Shown in pieces: positions 17,404-26,132 of a stretch of DNA of 64,000 bases; the first letter of the stretch is position 1, and each line of letters starts with the position of its first letter. Source of the DNA: an uncultured Bacilli bacterium (GTDB lineage: Bacteria; Bacillota_I; Bacilli_A; RF39; UBA660); NCBI GenBank assembly GCA_934102335.1, contig CAKOSP010000003.1:62001-126000 (forward strand). The letters run 5' to 3'. The notes under the pieces were generated by a model. The model saw nothing but the letters and a program-made list of their open reading frames with translations. It had not been told where the DNA came from and ran no database searches. A program made the translations under genes and the position numbers.

Positions 17404-18639
17404 CTATTTAGTCAATTTTCTTGAATAATTATTTTCTTTTGCTAAACTATTTAACCTATATGTATCTCTACAAATCATTATTTCTTCATCAGTTGGATAA
17501 ACATAAACATTTATTTTAGAGTCATCACTACTGATTTTTCCTTCAGTTTCACTTAAAAATCTAGCTATCTTATTATTCATTTCTGGATTTTCTTTTATGT
17601 TTAAGGCTTTTAATTTTTCCATAACTAAATGTCTAAACAAAGGACCATTTTCCCCAAGACCAGCCGTAAATACAATAGCATCTACTTTTCCGTCTAATTC
17701 CAAGTAATACTGTGCAATATATTTAGCTACTCTATCAGTATACATATTAAGTGCTAATTTAGCGTTATGATTACCTTCACGATACAATTTTTCTACATCA
17801 CGACAATCAGATTTACCACAAATACCTAAAAAACCACTATTTTTATTTAACATTTTAGTAATTTCTGAAACGTTCATACCAGATTCTTTACATACATATT
17901 CAATAATTGATGGATCAATTGATCCACTTCTTGTTCCCATCATTAAACCATCAAGGGGTGTAAGCCCCATTGTTGTATCAAAACTTTTACCATTCTTTAT
18001 ACAAGTAATACTTGCTCCATTACCAATGTGACAAACAATCAAATTAGGGTCGTCTTTATTTAATTTTTCTTTCATTAAATTAGTTATATAATTATGACTT
18101 GTACCATGAAAACCATATTTTCTCACACCATATTTAGTATACCAATCATATGGAACTGAATACATATAATTTTCTTCTGGCATAGTCTGATGAAAAGAAG
18201 TATCAAAGACTGCAACATTTATAACATTCGGTAACGCTTTCATCATGGCCTTAATACCCGCTAAGTTTCCTGGATGATGTAAAGGCCCTAGTTTTGTTAA
18301 GTCTTCAATATCTTTTATAACATTCTCATCAATAACAACAGCTTCGCTATATTTCTCACCACCATGTAAAACACGATGTCCTACACCTGAAATCTCATCT
18401 AATGATTTAACAATATTATTAGCAAATAATTCATTTAATAATAACTCTACAGCCTCATCATGATTTTTTAAAAACTTATTCTTTTCTATCTTTTTGCCAT
18501 TTACTTTAATAGAATAATAACAATCAACTTCACCAAGCTTTTCGATTGATCCTTTTATTAAAATCTTTTCTTCTGGCATATCATACACTTCAAATTTAAG
18601 TGATGATGAACCAGCATTCATAACCAAATATTTACTCAT
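17404..18639 (-). CDS. ackA: Acetate kinase
   Basis: 411 aa, slightly longer than usual. The N-terminal YLVMNAGSSSLKFEVYD and the signature GVRKYGFHGTSH are intact, as is the nucleotide-binding FTAGLGENGP. It interconverts acetyl phosphate + ADP and acetate + ATP, giving substrate-level ATP in fermentation. pta is not in the window. Start ATG 18639 follows AAGGGGG. Confidence 0.98.
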   Translation of the reverse strand: MSKYLVMNAGSSSLKFEVYDMPEEKILIKGSIEKLGEVDCYYSIKVNGKKIEKNKFLKNHDEAVELLLNELFANNIVKSLDEISGVGHRVLHGGEKYSEAVVIDENVIKDIEDLTKLGPLHHPGNLAGIKAMMKALPNVINVAVFDTSFHQTMPEENYMYSVPYDWYTKYGVRKYGFHGTSHNYITNLMKEKLNKDDPNLIVCHIGNGASITCIKNGKSFDTTMGLTPLDGLMMGTRSGSIDPSIIEYVCKESGMNVSEITKMLNKNSGFLGICGKSDCRDVEKLYREGNHNAKLALNMYTDRVAKYIAQYYLELDGKVDAIVFTAGLGENGPLFRHLVMEKLKALNIKENPEMNNKIARFLSETEGKISSDDSKINVYVYPTDEEIMICRDTYRLNSLAKENNYSRKLTK

Positions 18640-18662
18640 AATTTTCCCCCTTAATTACGGCA

Positions 18663-18691
18663 ATTATACCACAAAATGTTCTCATAGTCAA
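18663..18691 (-). promoter_or_regulatory. ackA promoter
   Basis: TTGACT at 18686-18691, 17-bp spacer, TATAAT at 18663-18668, reading toward ackA. Confidence 0.85.
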
Positions 18692-18711
18692 ATTACTCAC
18701 TTCCTAACCAC

Positions 18712-18737
18712 AAAAAAACACAGGATAAACCTGACGT
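18712..18737 (-). terminator. Terminator after rplT
   Basis: CAGG-TTTAT-CCTG with a bulged extension, followed by seven T on the minus strand. Confidence 0.65.
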
Positions 18738-18739
18738 TT

Positions 18740-19273
18740 TTAACTTAATGCTGCAATTAAATCAGCTTTTTTCATTGTTGAATAGCCTTTAATTTCTTTT
18801 TCTTTAGCCATTCCTTTTAATTCAGCTAATGTTTTAGAAGCTAAATCTTCTTTTTTAGATTCTTCTTTTTCAACCTTAACAGCTTTAGTTTCTTTTACTT
18901 CAGCTTTTACAGTTTTACCATCTAAAGCTTTTTTACTCATCTCTACAAGAGCAGTAAATGATTTAGGATCAGATATAGCCATTTCTGATAGCATCTTACG
19001 ATTGATTTCAATACCAGCTTTAGCTAATCCATTGATGAATTTAGAATAACTAATTCCATTTTCTCTACATCCTGCATTAATTCTTGTAATCCATAATTTT
19101 CTAAAGTTTCTCTTATTTTGTTTACGATCTCTATAAGCATAATGACCACTATGGAAAGTTTGTTCTTGAGCAGTCTTAAATAATCTATGTTTTGAACCAA
19201 AATAACCTTTAGCTTCTTTTAATACTTTACGTCTTCTATTTTTAGCGACATTTCCGCCTTTAACTCTTGCCAT
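18740..19273 (-). CDS. rplT: Ribosomal protein L20 with C-terminal SAP/Rho_N-like extension
   Basis: Residues 1-118 are standard L20 (MARVKGGNVAKNRRRKVLK, RKLWITRINAGCRENGISYS, GIEINRKMLSEMA). The protein then continues for about 58 residues, where the family normally stops: a Lys/Glu-rich linker (120-143) and a final segment LASKTLAELKGMAKEKEIKG then YSTMKKADLIAAL, typical of the SAP/Rho N-terminal-like fold that binds nucleic acid. Third gene of the infC-rpmI-rplT operon; L20 also represses this operon in Bacillus through the leader RNA. Confidence 0.95.
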   Translation of the reverse strand: MARVKGGNVAKNRRRKVLKEAKGYFGSKHRLFKTAQEQTFHSGHYAYRDRKQNKRNFRKLWITRINAGCRENGISYSKFINGLAKAGIEINRKMLSEMAISDPKSFTALVEMSKKALDGKTVKAEVKETKAVKVEKEESKKEDLASKTLAELKGMAKEKEIKGYSTMKKADLIAALS

Positions 19274-19285
19274 AAATACACCTCA

Positions 19286-19480
19286 CTAAATAACAGATTT
19301 TAATCTGCTAGAATCTCCTTTCGCAATAACTGCAGTTCCTCTTCTTTGACGAACAGCTTTTGAACTGTCTTTACCAGTCTTATGATTTCCATTAGACATT
19401 TTATAAGTAATAGTTCCATTTTTCTTTTTTGTTAAAACCTTACTTGATGCCTTATGTGTTTTTTGTTTACACTTTGCCAT
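19286..19480 (-). CDS. rpmI: Ribosomal protein L35
   Basis: 64 aa basic protein starting MAKCKQKTHKASSK and containing the Lys/Arg-rich L35 core. The C-terminal half is a little diverged. It lies between infC and rplT in the universal order. Confidence 0.95.
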   Translation of the reverse strand: MAKCKQKTHKASSKVLTKKKNGTITYKMSNGNHKTGKDSSKAVRQRRGTAVIAKGDSSRLKSVI

Positions 19481-19498
19481 AATTAATACCTTCCTTTT

Positions 19499-20020
19499 CT
19501 ACTTTTTAGGTGCTAACAACATAAATACTTGTCTGCCCTCCATTTTAGGGCTTTGTTCAATAACAGCAACACTTTCAAGTGCATTAGCAAATTTAGTTAA
19601 AACTTCATTTGCTCTTTCCGGTCTTGCCATTTGACGTCCTTTTAAACGAATTGTAGCCTTTATTTTATGTCCCTTTATCAAATAACTTTCAGCATTATTC
19701 CTTCTTGTTTCAAAATCATGAATATCAATATCAGGAGATAATCTATATTCTTTAATTTCCTTATTAGATTCTCTTTGTTTCTTCTGAGCTTCTTTTAATT
19801 TTTTTTGTTTTTCATAACGGAACTTGTTATAATCCATTATTTTTGCTACTGCAGGAGTAGAATTTTCACTCATTAAAACTAAATCTAAACCAGCATATCC
19901 TGCTAATGTTAAAGCATCCTGAATTTTTTTAATACCCATTTTTTCTCCGTTAGGGCCAATTACCATTACTTCTGGTACTCTTATTTGACCATTTACTAAC
20001 ATCTCGTTATCCTTTGCTAT
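19499..20020 (-). CDS. infC: Translation initiation factor IF-3 (probable ATA start)
   Basis: Two-domain IF-3: N-domain QIRVPEVMVIGPNGEKMG, Lys/Gln-rich helix linker, C-domain with YRLSPDIDIHDF and KGHKIKATIRLKGR. It blocks 30S-50S joining and checks the start codon. The frame can begin at GTG 20035, but GGAGG then lies inside the gene; that GGAGG is 8 bp before ATA 20018-20020, and IAKD.. aligns with ISKD.. at the start of Bacillus IF-3. Rare start codons (AUU etc.) are known for infC and underlie autoregulation. Hence ATA is preferred; the reading frame is certain. Confidence 0.93.
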   Translation of the reverse strand: MAKDNEMLVNGQIRVPEVMVIGPNGEKMGIKKIQDALTLAGYAGLDLVLMSENSTPAVAKIMDYNKFRYEKQKKLKEAQKKQRESNKEIKEYRLSPDIDIHDFETRRNNAESYLIKGHKIKATIRLKGRQMARPERANEVLTKFANALESVAVIEQSPKMEGRQVFMLLAPKK

Positions 20021-20039
20021 GTTAAGCACCTCCACATAA

Positions 20040-20150
20040 TTAAAAAGATGGATACATAATATCCACCTAAAAAACCTATATATAATCTCGGCTTTTTACC
20101 TACTAGCTTAACCAGTCAGGTGGATATACATCTCTTTCCTTTTTAATAAC
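20040..20150 (-). promoter_or_regulatory. infC-rpmI-rplT leader, candidate L20 autoregulatory RNA
   Basis: The 110-nt untranslated leader contains a long-range helix ATCCACCT...AGGTGGAT enclosing about 45 nt, then TATCCATCTTTTTAAT resembling a late hairpin and T-run. This is the position of the L20-binding leader in Bacillus. Assigned by position; the fold was not compared with the Rfam model. Confidence 0.6.
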
Positions 20151-20156
20151 ACAAAT

Positions 20157-20185
20157 ATATTACAATAATACTTTATTATTGTCAA
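20157..20185 (-). promoter_or_regulatory. infC operon promoter
   Basis: TTGACA at 20180-20185, 17-bp spacer, TAATAT at 20157-20162, reading toward infC. Confidence 0.85.
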
Positions 20186-20191
20186 GCACTA

Positions 20192-21085
20192 TTATAACTT
20201 TTTTCTTTTATACACCGGAAATAAACTTTGCGGATAAACATCTTTTAAATAATCCAAAAGATAATCTGGATTTTCATTATTAGACATATCATAAACTTTT
20301 GCAAAAATGTCCAAAAGCTCTTTATTTAATCCCAAACTACTTAAATAATCTAAATATTGATAAAAGCCATTCATATCTAATGACAAAATATTACCATTAT
20401 ATAAAAAATTCAAAATCATAATATTGTAACAAAATAAGTCAGTATTTTCATCAGGTTCTAAAACCCCACCACATCTACCATCAGAAACATATTTATATTT
20501 ATTTACTAAATATGCAGGAGAATTACAAGAAAGCATCATACTTCCAAAAACCATGTTTCCATCAATTTTAGCTGAATCCATATCGCATACATATACTTTG
20601 TCTGTTCCCTTTTCAACCACAAAATTATTACTATGCATATCATTTAGAAAAAAATCAGGTTTATGATTATACTTTCTAAAGTTTTTCATTTCTCTTAATA
20701 TACTACCAATCTGTTTAAAATAAGAAATTTTATCATCCAAAGGAACATAAAAATCATCCAATAAAGTTTTTAAATTATCAGAATTAACCAATTTCATAAT
20801 ATAACCAACAACCCGGTCTTCATAAACAGCAAGTTTTTCAGGTAATATCAATTGATCTATGTCACAATATTTTTGAATATCAATTAAAGAATTAATAGTT
20901 TTAAGCTTATTTCCAAACATAATTCCACTTAATAAATAAAATCTTTTTAATAATTTATTATCAATTTCCCATTTATTTTTAGTAGGTAAAACATATAATT
21001 TACACTCAGTATTAAAAATATCATTTGCCAATTCATATTCTTTCATCTTTTTAAATTCTTTTCTTGATATATTATAAACTTCCAT
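20192..21085 (-). CDS. Protein kinase-like fold protein, unknown target
   Basis: 297 aa. The segment LNDMHSNNFVV at about 148-158 matches the kinase catalytic loop (HxDxxxxN type, with rearranged order DxHxxN as in choline/aminoglycoside-kinase relatives) and VCDMDSAKID about 20 residues later stands in the metal-binding DFG place. N-terminal strands contain IMKLVNSDNL. Such proteins phosphorylate small molecules or proteins; no substrate can be deduced. It stands alone between infC and an exported protein. Confidence 0.6.
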   Translation of the reverse strand: MEVYNISRKEFKKMKEYELANDIFNTECKLYVLPTKNKWEIDNKLLKRFYLLSGIMFGNKLKTINSLIDIQKYCDIDQLILPEKLAVYEDRVVGYIMKLVNSDNLKTLLDDFYVPLDDKISYFKQIGSILREMKNFRKYNHKPDFFLNDMHSNNFVVEKGTDKVYVCDMDSAKIDGNMVFGSMMLSCNSPAYLVNKYKYVSDGRCGGVLEPDENTDLFCYNIMILNFLYNGNILSLDMNGFYQYLDYLSSLGLNKELLDIFAKVYDMSNNENPDYLLDYLKDVYPQSLFPVYKRKKL

Positions 21086-21150
21086 AACAACCTCTTAAAA
21101 TATGTTTTATTCTAGCATGTAAAATAAAAAAAAGCAATTAATTAAAATTG

Positions 21151-22224
21151 CTATATTCTCGTAAATACAAAGTTGGAATTAAATGTTTTATCTAAATTAA
21201 TATTTTGATTATTATTATAATTTTTAAATGTAACTGTTGCATTCCATGTATCTGTAGTTGTCACACCAGCTGCAGCACTAATTGTGTGAGTTGTAGCACT
21301 TCCTCCATTTGTTGTTGGAATGCATATTTCTCCCGTTCCATGAGTTATGTCTTGAGTAAGTACTGTTGTTCCATTTTTAGTTACTGTAAGCTCTAAATCC
21401 GAATTTTCAATATATCCATATTGATCATATGGTGTTGCAGTTGAATTTTTTTCAAATTGTATTCTTATTTTATAATTATCAAAAGATACACCTTCAGAAA
21501 TATAAAATCCTGCGCCAGTAATGTATTTTTTTGTGATTGGCAAATTATTTCTGAAAATATCATAGTTTTTAAAACTTGACGAATCATACCAATTATGATA
21601 AACATTTTTTTCATCATCTGCTGCCATTTGAAAAACTGCATATCCAGACGGTATTGTAACACTACCACCTAAATACCTTATAGAAATTGAATATCTACCA
21701 TCAAAGTCTGCTAAAAGATTAAAATATTTAAGGTATTTAATATTTGTTGCCGTAGCTATACCATTTAATAAAAAATAGTCTTCTTCTTTGTTATATTTTA
21801 TTGTAATACCAGACTCGGTTTTTTCTTCATTCCATAGATTACCATCAATTAAATTTACTGTTCTGCCGTTGCTTGTTTCAGATGAACTTATTTGTGAATG
21901 TACAAATGAATTTTCTGTGATATTTAAACAAGCTTTATAATTATAACTCGCTGCAGCATCATTTCTAGCTTTTAAAGTTACTGTGGGTGAAGTACTTGAT
22001 GACAAGTTTCCTTTTCCACTTCCAAAATTTGTTTGATTGGCTACAATAGATATATTAGTTCCTTGATTAAATGTTAATCCATCGATTGTTTTGGCTGTTA
22101 CTGTTGTATTTGTTGTGGATCCAGTTCCTATTCTTGCTTGAAAGTAGGCATATGTTGCAGTTAAAGTTGCCACAACCAAAACTGCTACTAACACTGAAGT
22201 TATAATCGTCTTTTTATTACTCAT
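21151..22224 (-). CDS. Exported beta-rich protein with TasA/CalY-like signal region
   Basis: 357 aa. N-terminal MSNKKTIITSVLVAVLVVAT then ATYAYFQARIGTG is a signal peptide with probable cleavage after TYA, of the kind seen before SipW-processed TasA/CalY-type proteins. The mature part is Thr/Asn/Gly-rich with many alternating beta strands and one pair of cysteines (KACLNI near 105 and GEICIP near 305). No catalytic motif is seen. Possibly a matrix or surface fibre protein; no SipW or partner gene is adjacent. Family unresolved. Confidence 0.65.
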   Translation of the reverse strand: MSNKKTIITSVLVAVLVVATLTATYAYFQARIGTGSTTNTTVTAKTIDGLTFNQGTNISIVANQTNFGSGKGNLSSSTSPTVTLKARNDAAASYNYKACLNITENSFVHSQISSSETSNGRTVNLIDGNLWNEEKTESGITIKYNKEEDYFLLNGIATATNIKYLKYFNLLADFDGRYSISIRYLGGSVTIPSGYAVFQMAADDEKNVYHNWYDSSSFKNYDIFRNNLPITKKYITGAGFYISEGVSFDNYKIRIQFEKNSTATPYDQYGYIENSDLELTVTKNGTTVLTQDITHGTGEICIPTTNGGSATTHTISAAAGVTTTDTWNATVTFKNYNNNQNINLDKTFNSNFVFTRI

Positions 22225-22263
22225 CTTTAAATCACTTATCCTATCATTACCATGATATCATAG

Positions 22264-22306
22264 AAAAAAAAAAAAAAAAAAAGCCTGTTTTGTAAAAAAA
22301 GGCTAT
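22264..22306 (-). terminator. Terminator after thrS with a 19-T tail
   Basis: AGCCT-loop-AGGCT followed by 19 T on the minus strand (A-run 22264-22282 on the plus strand). The length of such a run may be unreliable in the assembly. Confidence 0.85.
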
Positions 22307-24060
22307 TAATTTTTGTTGTTAATTCTTTCTTGTAAATAAGATTCAAAATCTTTTTTAGATAAAGTTGTAGTTTCTTGACTTCCAATTAATCTATAACTTA
22401 TTTCCTTATTATCTACTTCTTTTTGGCCCAATATAATTGTTACAGGTATTTTTTTAACTTGACTTTCTCTCATTTTATATGAAAGTTTCTCATCACGTTC
22501 ATCTATAACTACTCGATAACCAAGTTCTTTTAAATTATTATATACCTCTTTAGCATATTCTAAATGATATTCGTTATTAACTGGAATAACATTTAATTGT
22601 ACAGGAGCAAGCCAAAGTGGCAAAATACCTTTAGTTTCTTCTAAAAGTAAGGCTATAAATCTATCTAAAGAACCAAGTATAGCTCTATGTATAACTACTG
22701 GAGTAGTTTTCTCACCCTTCTCATTTATATAATTAAGTTCAAATCTTCTAGGAAGTAGGAAATCTAATTGTATAGTAGAAAGAGCAACTTCATTTCCTAC
22801 CGCAGGTTTTATTAATATATCAAGTTTTGGTCCATAAAAAGCTGCTTCACCAATAGCTTCAAAACAATCAATATCTAATTCTGATAAAACTTTTCTAAGT
22901 GAATTTTCAGCATTATTCCACATATCATCATCTTGAAAATATTTTTCCTTATCTTCAGGATCTCTTAATGATAATCTACATTTATAATCTTTAAAACCAA
23001 AATCTTTATAAACATCCATAATTAAATCTAAAACATTTTTAAATTCTGATTCTATTTGTTCTGGAGTACAGAAAATATGAGAGTCATTTTGTGTAAATGA
23101 TCTAGCTCTTTCAATTCCCTTTACTGCACCAGCTGCTTCATATCTAAAGTCATTTGCAATTTCTGCAATTCTTACTGGCATATCTTTGTAAGAATGTAAG
23201 AAATTTTTAAACATAACCATATGATGCGGACAATTCATTGGTCTTAATACATAAGACTCATTATCTAATTCCATAGCAGGAAACATATCATCTTTATAAT
23301 GATCCCAATGTCCAGAAGTTTTATATAGTTCAACTGAGCCTAAATCTGGAGTATGAACATGCTTATATCCATAAGAAACTTCTTTATCAGTAATATAATT
23401 TTGTAATATTCTCCACAATGTATAACCATTAGGTAACCAAAGTGGTAAACCTTTACCTACTAAATCACTTAGCATAAATATGCCTAAATCCTTACCGATT
23501 TTTCTATGATCTCTTAATTTTGCTTCTTCAAGTTCTTTTAAATGAGCATTTAATTCCTCTTCTGTAAAAAAGCATACACCATAGATTCTTTGAAGCATTT
23601 TATTTTTAGCATCATTTTTCCAATAAGCTCCACTTACTTTTAATAATTTAAAATGCTTTAACTCTTTTACTGTATCAACATGAGGTCCACGACACAAATC
23701 AGTAAAATCACCTTGAGTATAACAACTAATAACCGTATCATTTTCATCCATTCTAGAAATCAAATCGATTTTATATGGATCATTTTTAAACATTTCTAAT
23801 GCTTCATCTTTACTAAGTTCATGACGAACAATTCTTTTACCATCTTTAGCAATTTTTTTCATTTCACGTTCAATTTGTGGCAAATCTTCTTCAGTTAAAG
23901 TCTTGCCATTTAAATCAATATCGTAATAAAAGCCCTCTTCTACAACAGGTCCAACCCAAAACTTAGCATCTGGATAAAGATGACTAACTGCTTGAGCAAG
24001 TAAATGAGCACAACTATGATTCAATCTACTTAACTTTTCATCTTCTTTAATATTTATCAT
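22306..24060 (-). CDS. thrS: Threonyl-tRNA synthetase lacking the TGS domain
   Basis: 584 aa versus about 640 in Bacillus. The usual N-terminal TGS domain (about 60 aa) is missing; the protein opens almost directly with the editing domain (LNHSCAHLLAQAV, the HxxxH site). The class II core is complete: motif 2 in FRYEAAGA, zinc ligands in MNCPHHM and later His residues, motif 3 in HRAILGSLDR, then the anticodon-binding domain. It charges tRNA-Thr. A T-box leader and promoter precede it, so expression answers uncharged tRNA-Thr. Confidence 0.97.
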   Translation of the reverse strand: MINIKEDEKLSRLNHSCAHLLAQAVSHLYPDAKFWVGPVVEEGFYYDIDLNGKTLTEEDLPQIEREMKKIAKDGKRIVRHELSKDEALEMFKNDPYKIDLISRMDENDTVISCYTQGDFTDLCRGPHVDTVKELKHFKLLKVSGAYWKNDAKNKMLQRIYGVCFFTEEELNAHLKELEEAKLRDHRKIGKDLGIFMLSDLVGKGLPLWLPNGYTLWRILQNYITDKEVSYGYKHVHTPDLGSVELYKTSGHWDHYKDDMFPAMELDNESYVLRPMNCPHHMVMFKNFLHSYKDMPVRIAEIANDFRYEAAGAVKGIERARSFTQNDSHIFCTPEQIESEFKNVLDLIMDVYKDFGFKDYKCRLSLRDPEDKEKYFQDDDMWNNAENSLRKVLSELDIDCFEAIGEAAFYGPKLDILIKPAVGNEVALSTIQLDFLLPRRFELNYINEKGEKTTPVVIHRAILGSLDRFIALLLEETKGILPLWLAPVQLNVIPVNNEYHLEYAKEVYNNLKELGYRVVIDERDEKLSYKMRESQVKKIPVTIILGQKEVDNKEISYRLIGSQETTTLSKKDFESYLQERINNKN

Positions 24061-24079
24061 TTTATCTCCTCCTAATAAA

Positions 24080-24273
24080 GAAAAACCACATTACTTGCCA
24101 GGAGCAAATAATGCGGTACCATCCTCTTTTTTACTTAATTACTATAACGGTTTATGCCGGAACTTATTAGTTCTCTCAAAAAGTAGTAATCTTTAAAATA
24201 TTTATTAGTTTCCACCAACCACTAACTCTCTTTAAAATTAAATTTTAAAAATCATGTCTTTTCTCTCAGATTT
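24080..24273 (-). promoter_or_regulatory. T-box riboswitch of thrS
   Basis: Leader of about 200 nt with the conserved T-box block GGATGGTACCGC (24113-24124) that pairs with the tRNA acceptor end, followed by a terminator hairpin (GCATTATTTGC...GCAAGTAATG, then GTTTTTCTTT). Upstream helices with AGAGAGTTAGTGG and a GATTACTACT region fit stem I; ACT would be a Thr specifier codon. Uncharged tRNA-Thr should favour readthrough. Confidence 0.88.
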
Positions 24274-24279
24274 AAGTTC

Positions 24280-24308
24280 ATTTTATCACTATAGTTATAA
24301 ATATTCAA
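24280..24308 (-). promoter_or_regulatory. thrS promoter
   Basis: TTGAAT at 24303-24308, 17-bp spacer, TAAAAT at 24280-24285, just ahead of the T-box leader. Confidence 0.75.
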
Positions 24309-24315
24309 GTAATTA

Positions 24316-24744
24316 TTAACAAACACAATCTACATATGTATCATTTAAACATCTAATTGAACAAATACATGAACAATTCATAGTAAAAAATGAATTTGTA
24401 GAAACATATGGATAAATACTTGATTCATCAGTATTCGGAGCTAAAACTCTAAATGTACAGCAATTGCCTTCAATTTTTTCAACTCTAAATACACTAGATG
24501 TAGCAACTTCTCCACTAGTAGGAGCTTCTTTGCTTACTGGCATACTCCAAGCAGTACCATTTCCACAACAAGTATAAATACATACTGGTCTAGTATTACA
24601 TACTAAACAATTAGGTCCTCCACCAAGCATAGGTCTATCACAAGTATCTAAACAATTCTCTGGGCATGCATTTTCTTGAAGTACTAAAATGACATTTAAA
24701 ATCTCATTTATACAATCGCCTGAATTTTTTGAATTACAATTCAC
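24316..24744 (-). CDS. Spore coat protein, CotY/CotZ family
   Basis: 142 aa and very cysteine-rich (about 20 Cys). The pattern FRVEKIEGNCCTFRVL in the middle and FFTMNCSCICSIRCL near the end are those of CotY/CotZ, which build the outermost crust of Bacillus spores by disulfide-linked hexamer lattices. GTG 24744 is preferred since AAGGG overlaps the upstream GTG 24753. It stands alone, divergent from the EIIB-like gene. Confidence 0.85.
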   Translation of the reverse strand: MNCNSKNSGDCINEILNVILVLQENACPENCLDTCDRPMLGGGPNCLVCNTRPVCIYTCCGNGTAWSMPVSKEAPTSGEVATSSVFRVEKIEGNCCTFRVLAPNTDESSIYPYVSTNSFFTMNCSCICSIRCLNDTYVDCVC

Positions 24745-24852
24745 TTTAATCACCCTTTCTTATATTTTCATTAATAATTTATGTATCATTTTTTACTTTG
24801 TTACTTTTATAAAACACAATAATAGTGTATAATTACATTAGGTGATAAAAAT

Positions 24853-25170
24853 ATGGATACATGGATACAATATTTAATAATAGGACTTATATTACTAATT
24901 ATATTCTTAGTTATTTTAAAAATTAATAAAAAGGATTTTAATATTGAAGCAAATAAACTAATTACATACTTGGGAGGAAAGGACAACATCATTAATGCTG
25001 AGTGTAATATGTCAAGATTTAAAGTAATATTAAAAGACATAAAAAAAGCTGATAAAGAAGCTATTCAAAAACTTGGAGCTAAAGGTGTTGTAGAAATAGA
25101 CAATCAATTAAAAATAATCTTTGGAAAAAATTCTAAGAAATTAAAAAAATATATTGAAGACATGCTTTAA
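24853..25170 (+). CDS. Membrane-anchored single-domain PTS EIIB (glucose-family)-like protein
   Basis: 105 aa: one membrane helix (about 6-24) then a domain matching EIIB of the glucose/N-acetylglucosamine PTS family: YLGGKDNIINAECNMSRFKV carries the candidate phospho-Cys (about 56), followed by LGAKGVVEIDNQLKIIFG. No EIIC or EIIA gene is adjacent, so it is not an ordinary permease. It may relay phosphate or sense PTS state; unproved. AGGTG precedes ATG 24853 and TATAAT lies about 25 bp upstream. Confidence 0.75.
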   Translation: MDTWIQYLIIGLILLIIFLVILKINKKDFNIEANKLITYLGGKDNIINAECNMSRFKVILKDIKKADKEAIQKLGAKGVVEIDNQLKIIFGKNSKKLKKYIEDML

Positions 25171-25236
25171 TATATTTTTTTTAGATATTATTTTTCAATA
25201 TCGTTGATACCTATAATATCAGATTAATATCGAAAT

Positions 25237-25275
25237 AAAAAATTGTACTAAATAATACCTGTGTACAATTTTTAT
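25237..25275. terminator. Bidirectional terminator between the EIIB-like gene and yihY
   Basis: AAAAATTGTAC...GTACAATTTTT with a 14-nt loop, A-run on one side and T-run on the other. Confidence 0.8.
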
Positions 25276-26132
25276 TATTCACCATTTACAATTTTTAATG
25301 CTGCAGTTTTTTCATTTTCTTCTTCCTCTTTATGGTAATTTAATGCCATACCAACTGTAAAGATAAATGCTAAATAGTAAAACCACAACATTAACACAAT
25401 TAAATTAGCTAAAGCTCCATAATAAGCATTATAATGAGCTAAATTATTAATATAAAAGGAATACCAATATGTACCAATTACCCAACACACTGTAGTAAAT
25501 ATAGCTCCATAATTTACTTTTCTACTTTCTACTTTTCTATCCGGAGCCATTGTATAAATTAATTTGATTATAACAAATATAATAAACCAACTAACTGGAC
25601 TTTGTAAGTAAGTTATAACCGTTGTAAAAATTTCTGTAAATTTTTGAGAAACGTCTAAATAAGTTATGAAGTAAACTAATTTATCTCCAAAAATTGGTAC
25701 TAACAAGATAAATACTATTAGAAAAAGTAAAATAATTGTCATAACCAAAGCTTTTAACCTTCTATATAAAAAACTTTTAGATTCTACTCCATATATAGTA
25801 TCAGATGTTAAAATAATACTATTACATCCATTCGAAGAAATATAATAAGCAATTACTAAAACGATTAAAAACTTTATTCCCCCACTGCCAGGAGAAACTA
25901 TATCATTAGATATTAATAAATTTGCTAAATCTTTTGAAAATGCACTAGCCAAAAAATTATAAATAGAATTTGCTGATAAATTCAAAAAGGAAGCCATATA
26001 AGAAACTAAAGACAAAGTTGGAACTATAGCAAGTACAAAGTAAAAAGCTAGTTGACCTGGTAAAATTCTCATTTCAGGCATCGCAATGATTCGCATAAAT
26101 TCCTTAAAAAAGTCTTTAATTCTTTTCTTCAT
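25275..26132 (-). CDS. YihY/BrkB family membrane protein
   Basis: 285 aa with six predicted helices and the family signatures LPGQLAFYFVLAIVPT near the start and YGALANLIVLMLWFYY near the end. YihY proteins were once called RNase BN; their true role is unknown, perhaps transport. The start overlaps the end of the GGDEF gene by 17 bp, so the two are cotranscribed. Confidence 0.9.
   Translation of the reverse strand: MKKRIKDFFKEFMRIIAMPEMRILPGQLAFYFVLAIVPTLSLVSYMASFLNLSANSIYNFLASAFSKDLANLLISNDIVSPGSGGIKFLIVLVIAYYISSNGCNSIILTSDTIYGVESKSFLYRRLKALVMTIILLFLIVFILLVPIFGDKLVYFITYLDVSQKFTEIFTTVITYLQSPVSWFIIFVIIKLIYTMAPDRKVESRKVNYGAIFTTVCWVIGTYWYSFYINNLAHYNAYYGALANLIVLMLWFYYLAFIFTVGMALNYHKEEEENEKTAALKIVNGE

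Noticed and set aside
20040..20150. infC leader as a metabolite riboswitch
   Set aside because: No aptamer signature recognised; position and operon point to L20 feedback.
21465..21668. 67-aa ORF inside the exported-protein gene
   Set aside because: Alternative frame of the longer gene with no independent signals.
22264..22282. 19-base A-run as a phase-variable tract
   Set aside because: It is the T-tail of the thrS terminator, outside any coding sequence; such runs are also error-prone in assembly.
24807..25040. 77-aa minus-strand ORF opposite the EIIB-like gene
   Set aside because: Antisense to a gene with a clear domain match; no ribosome site.
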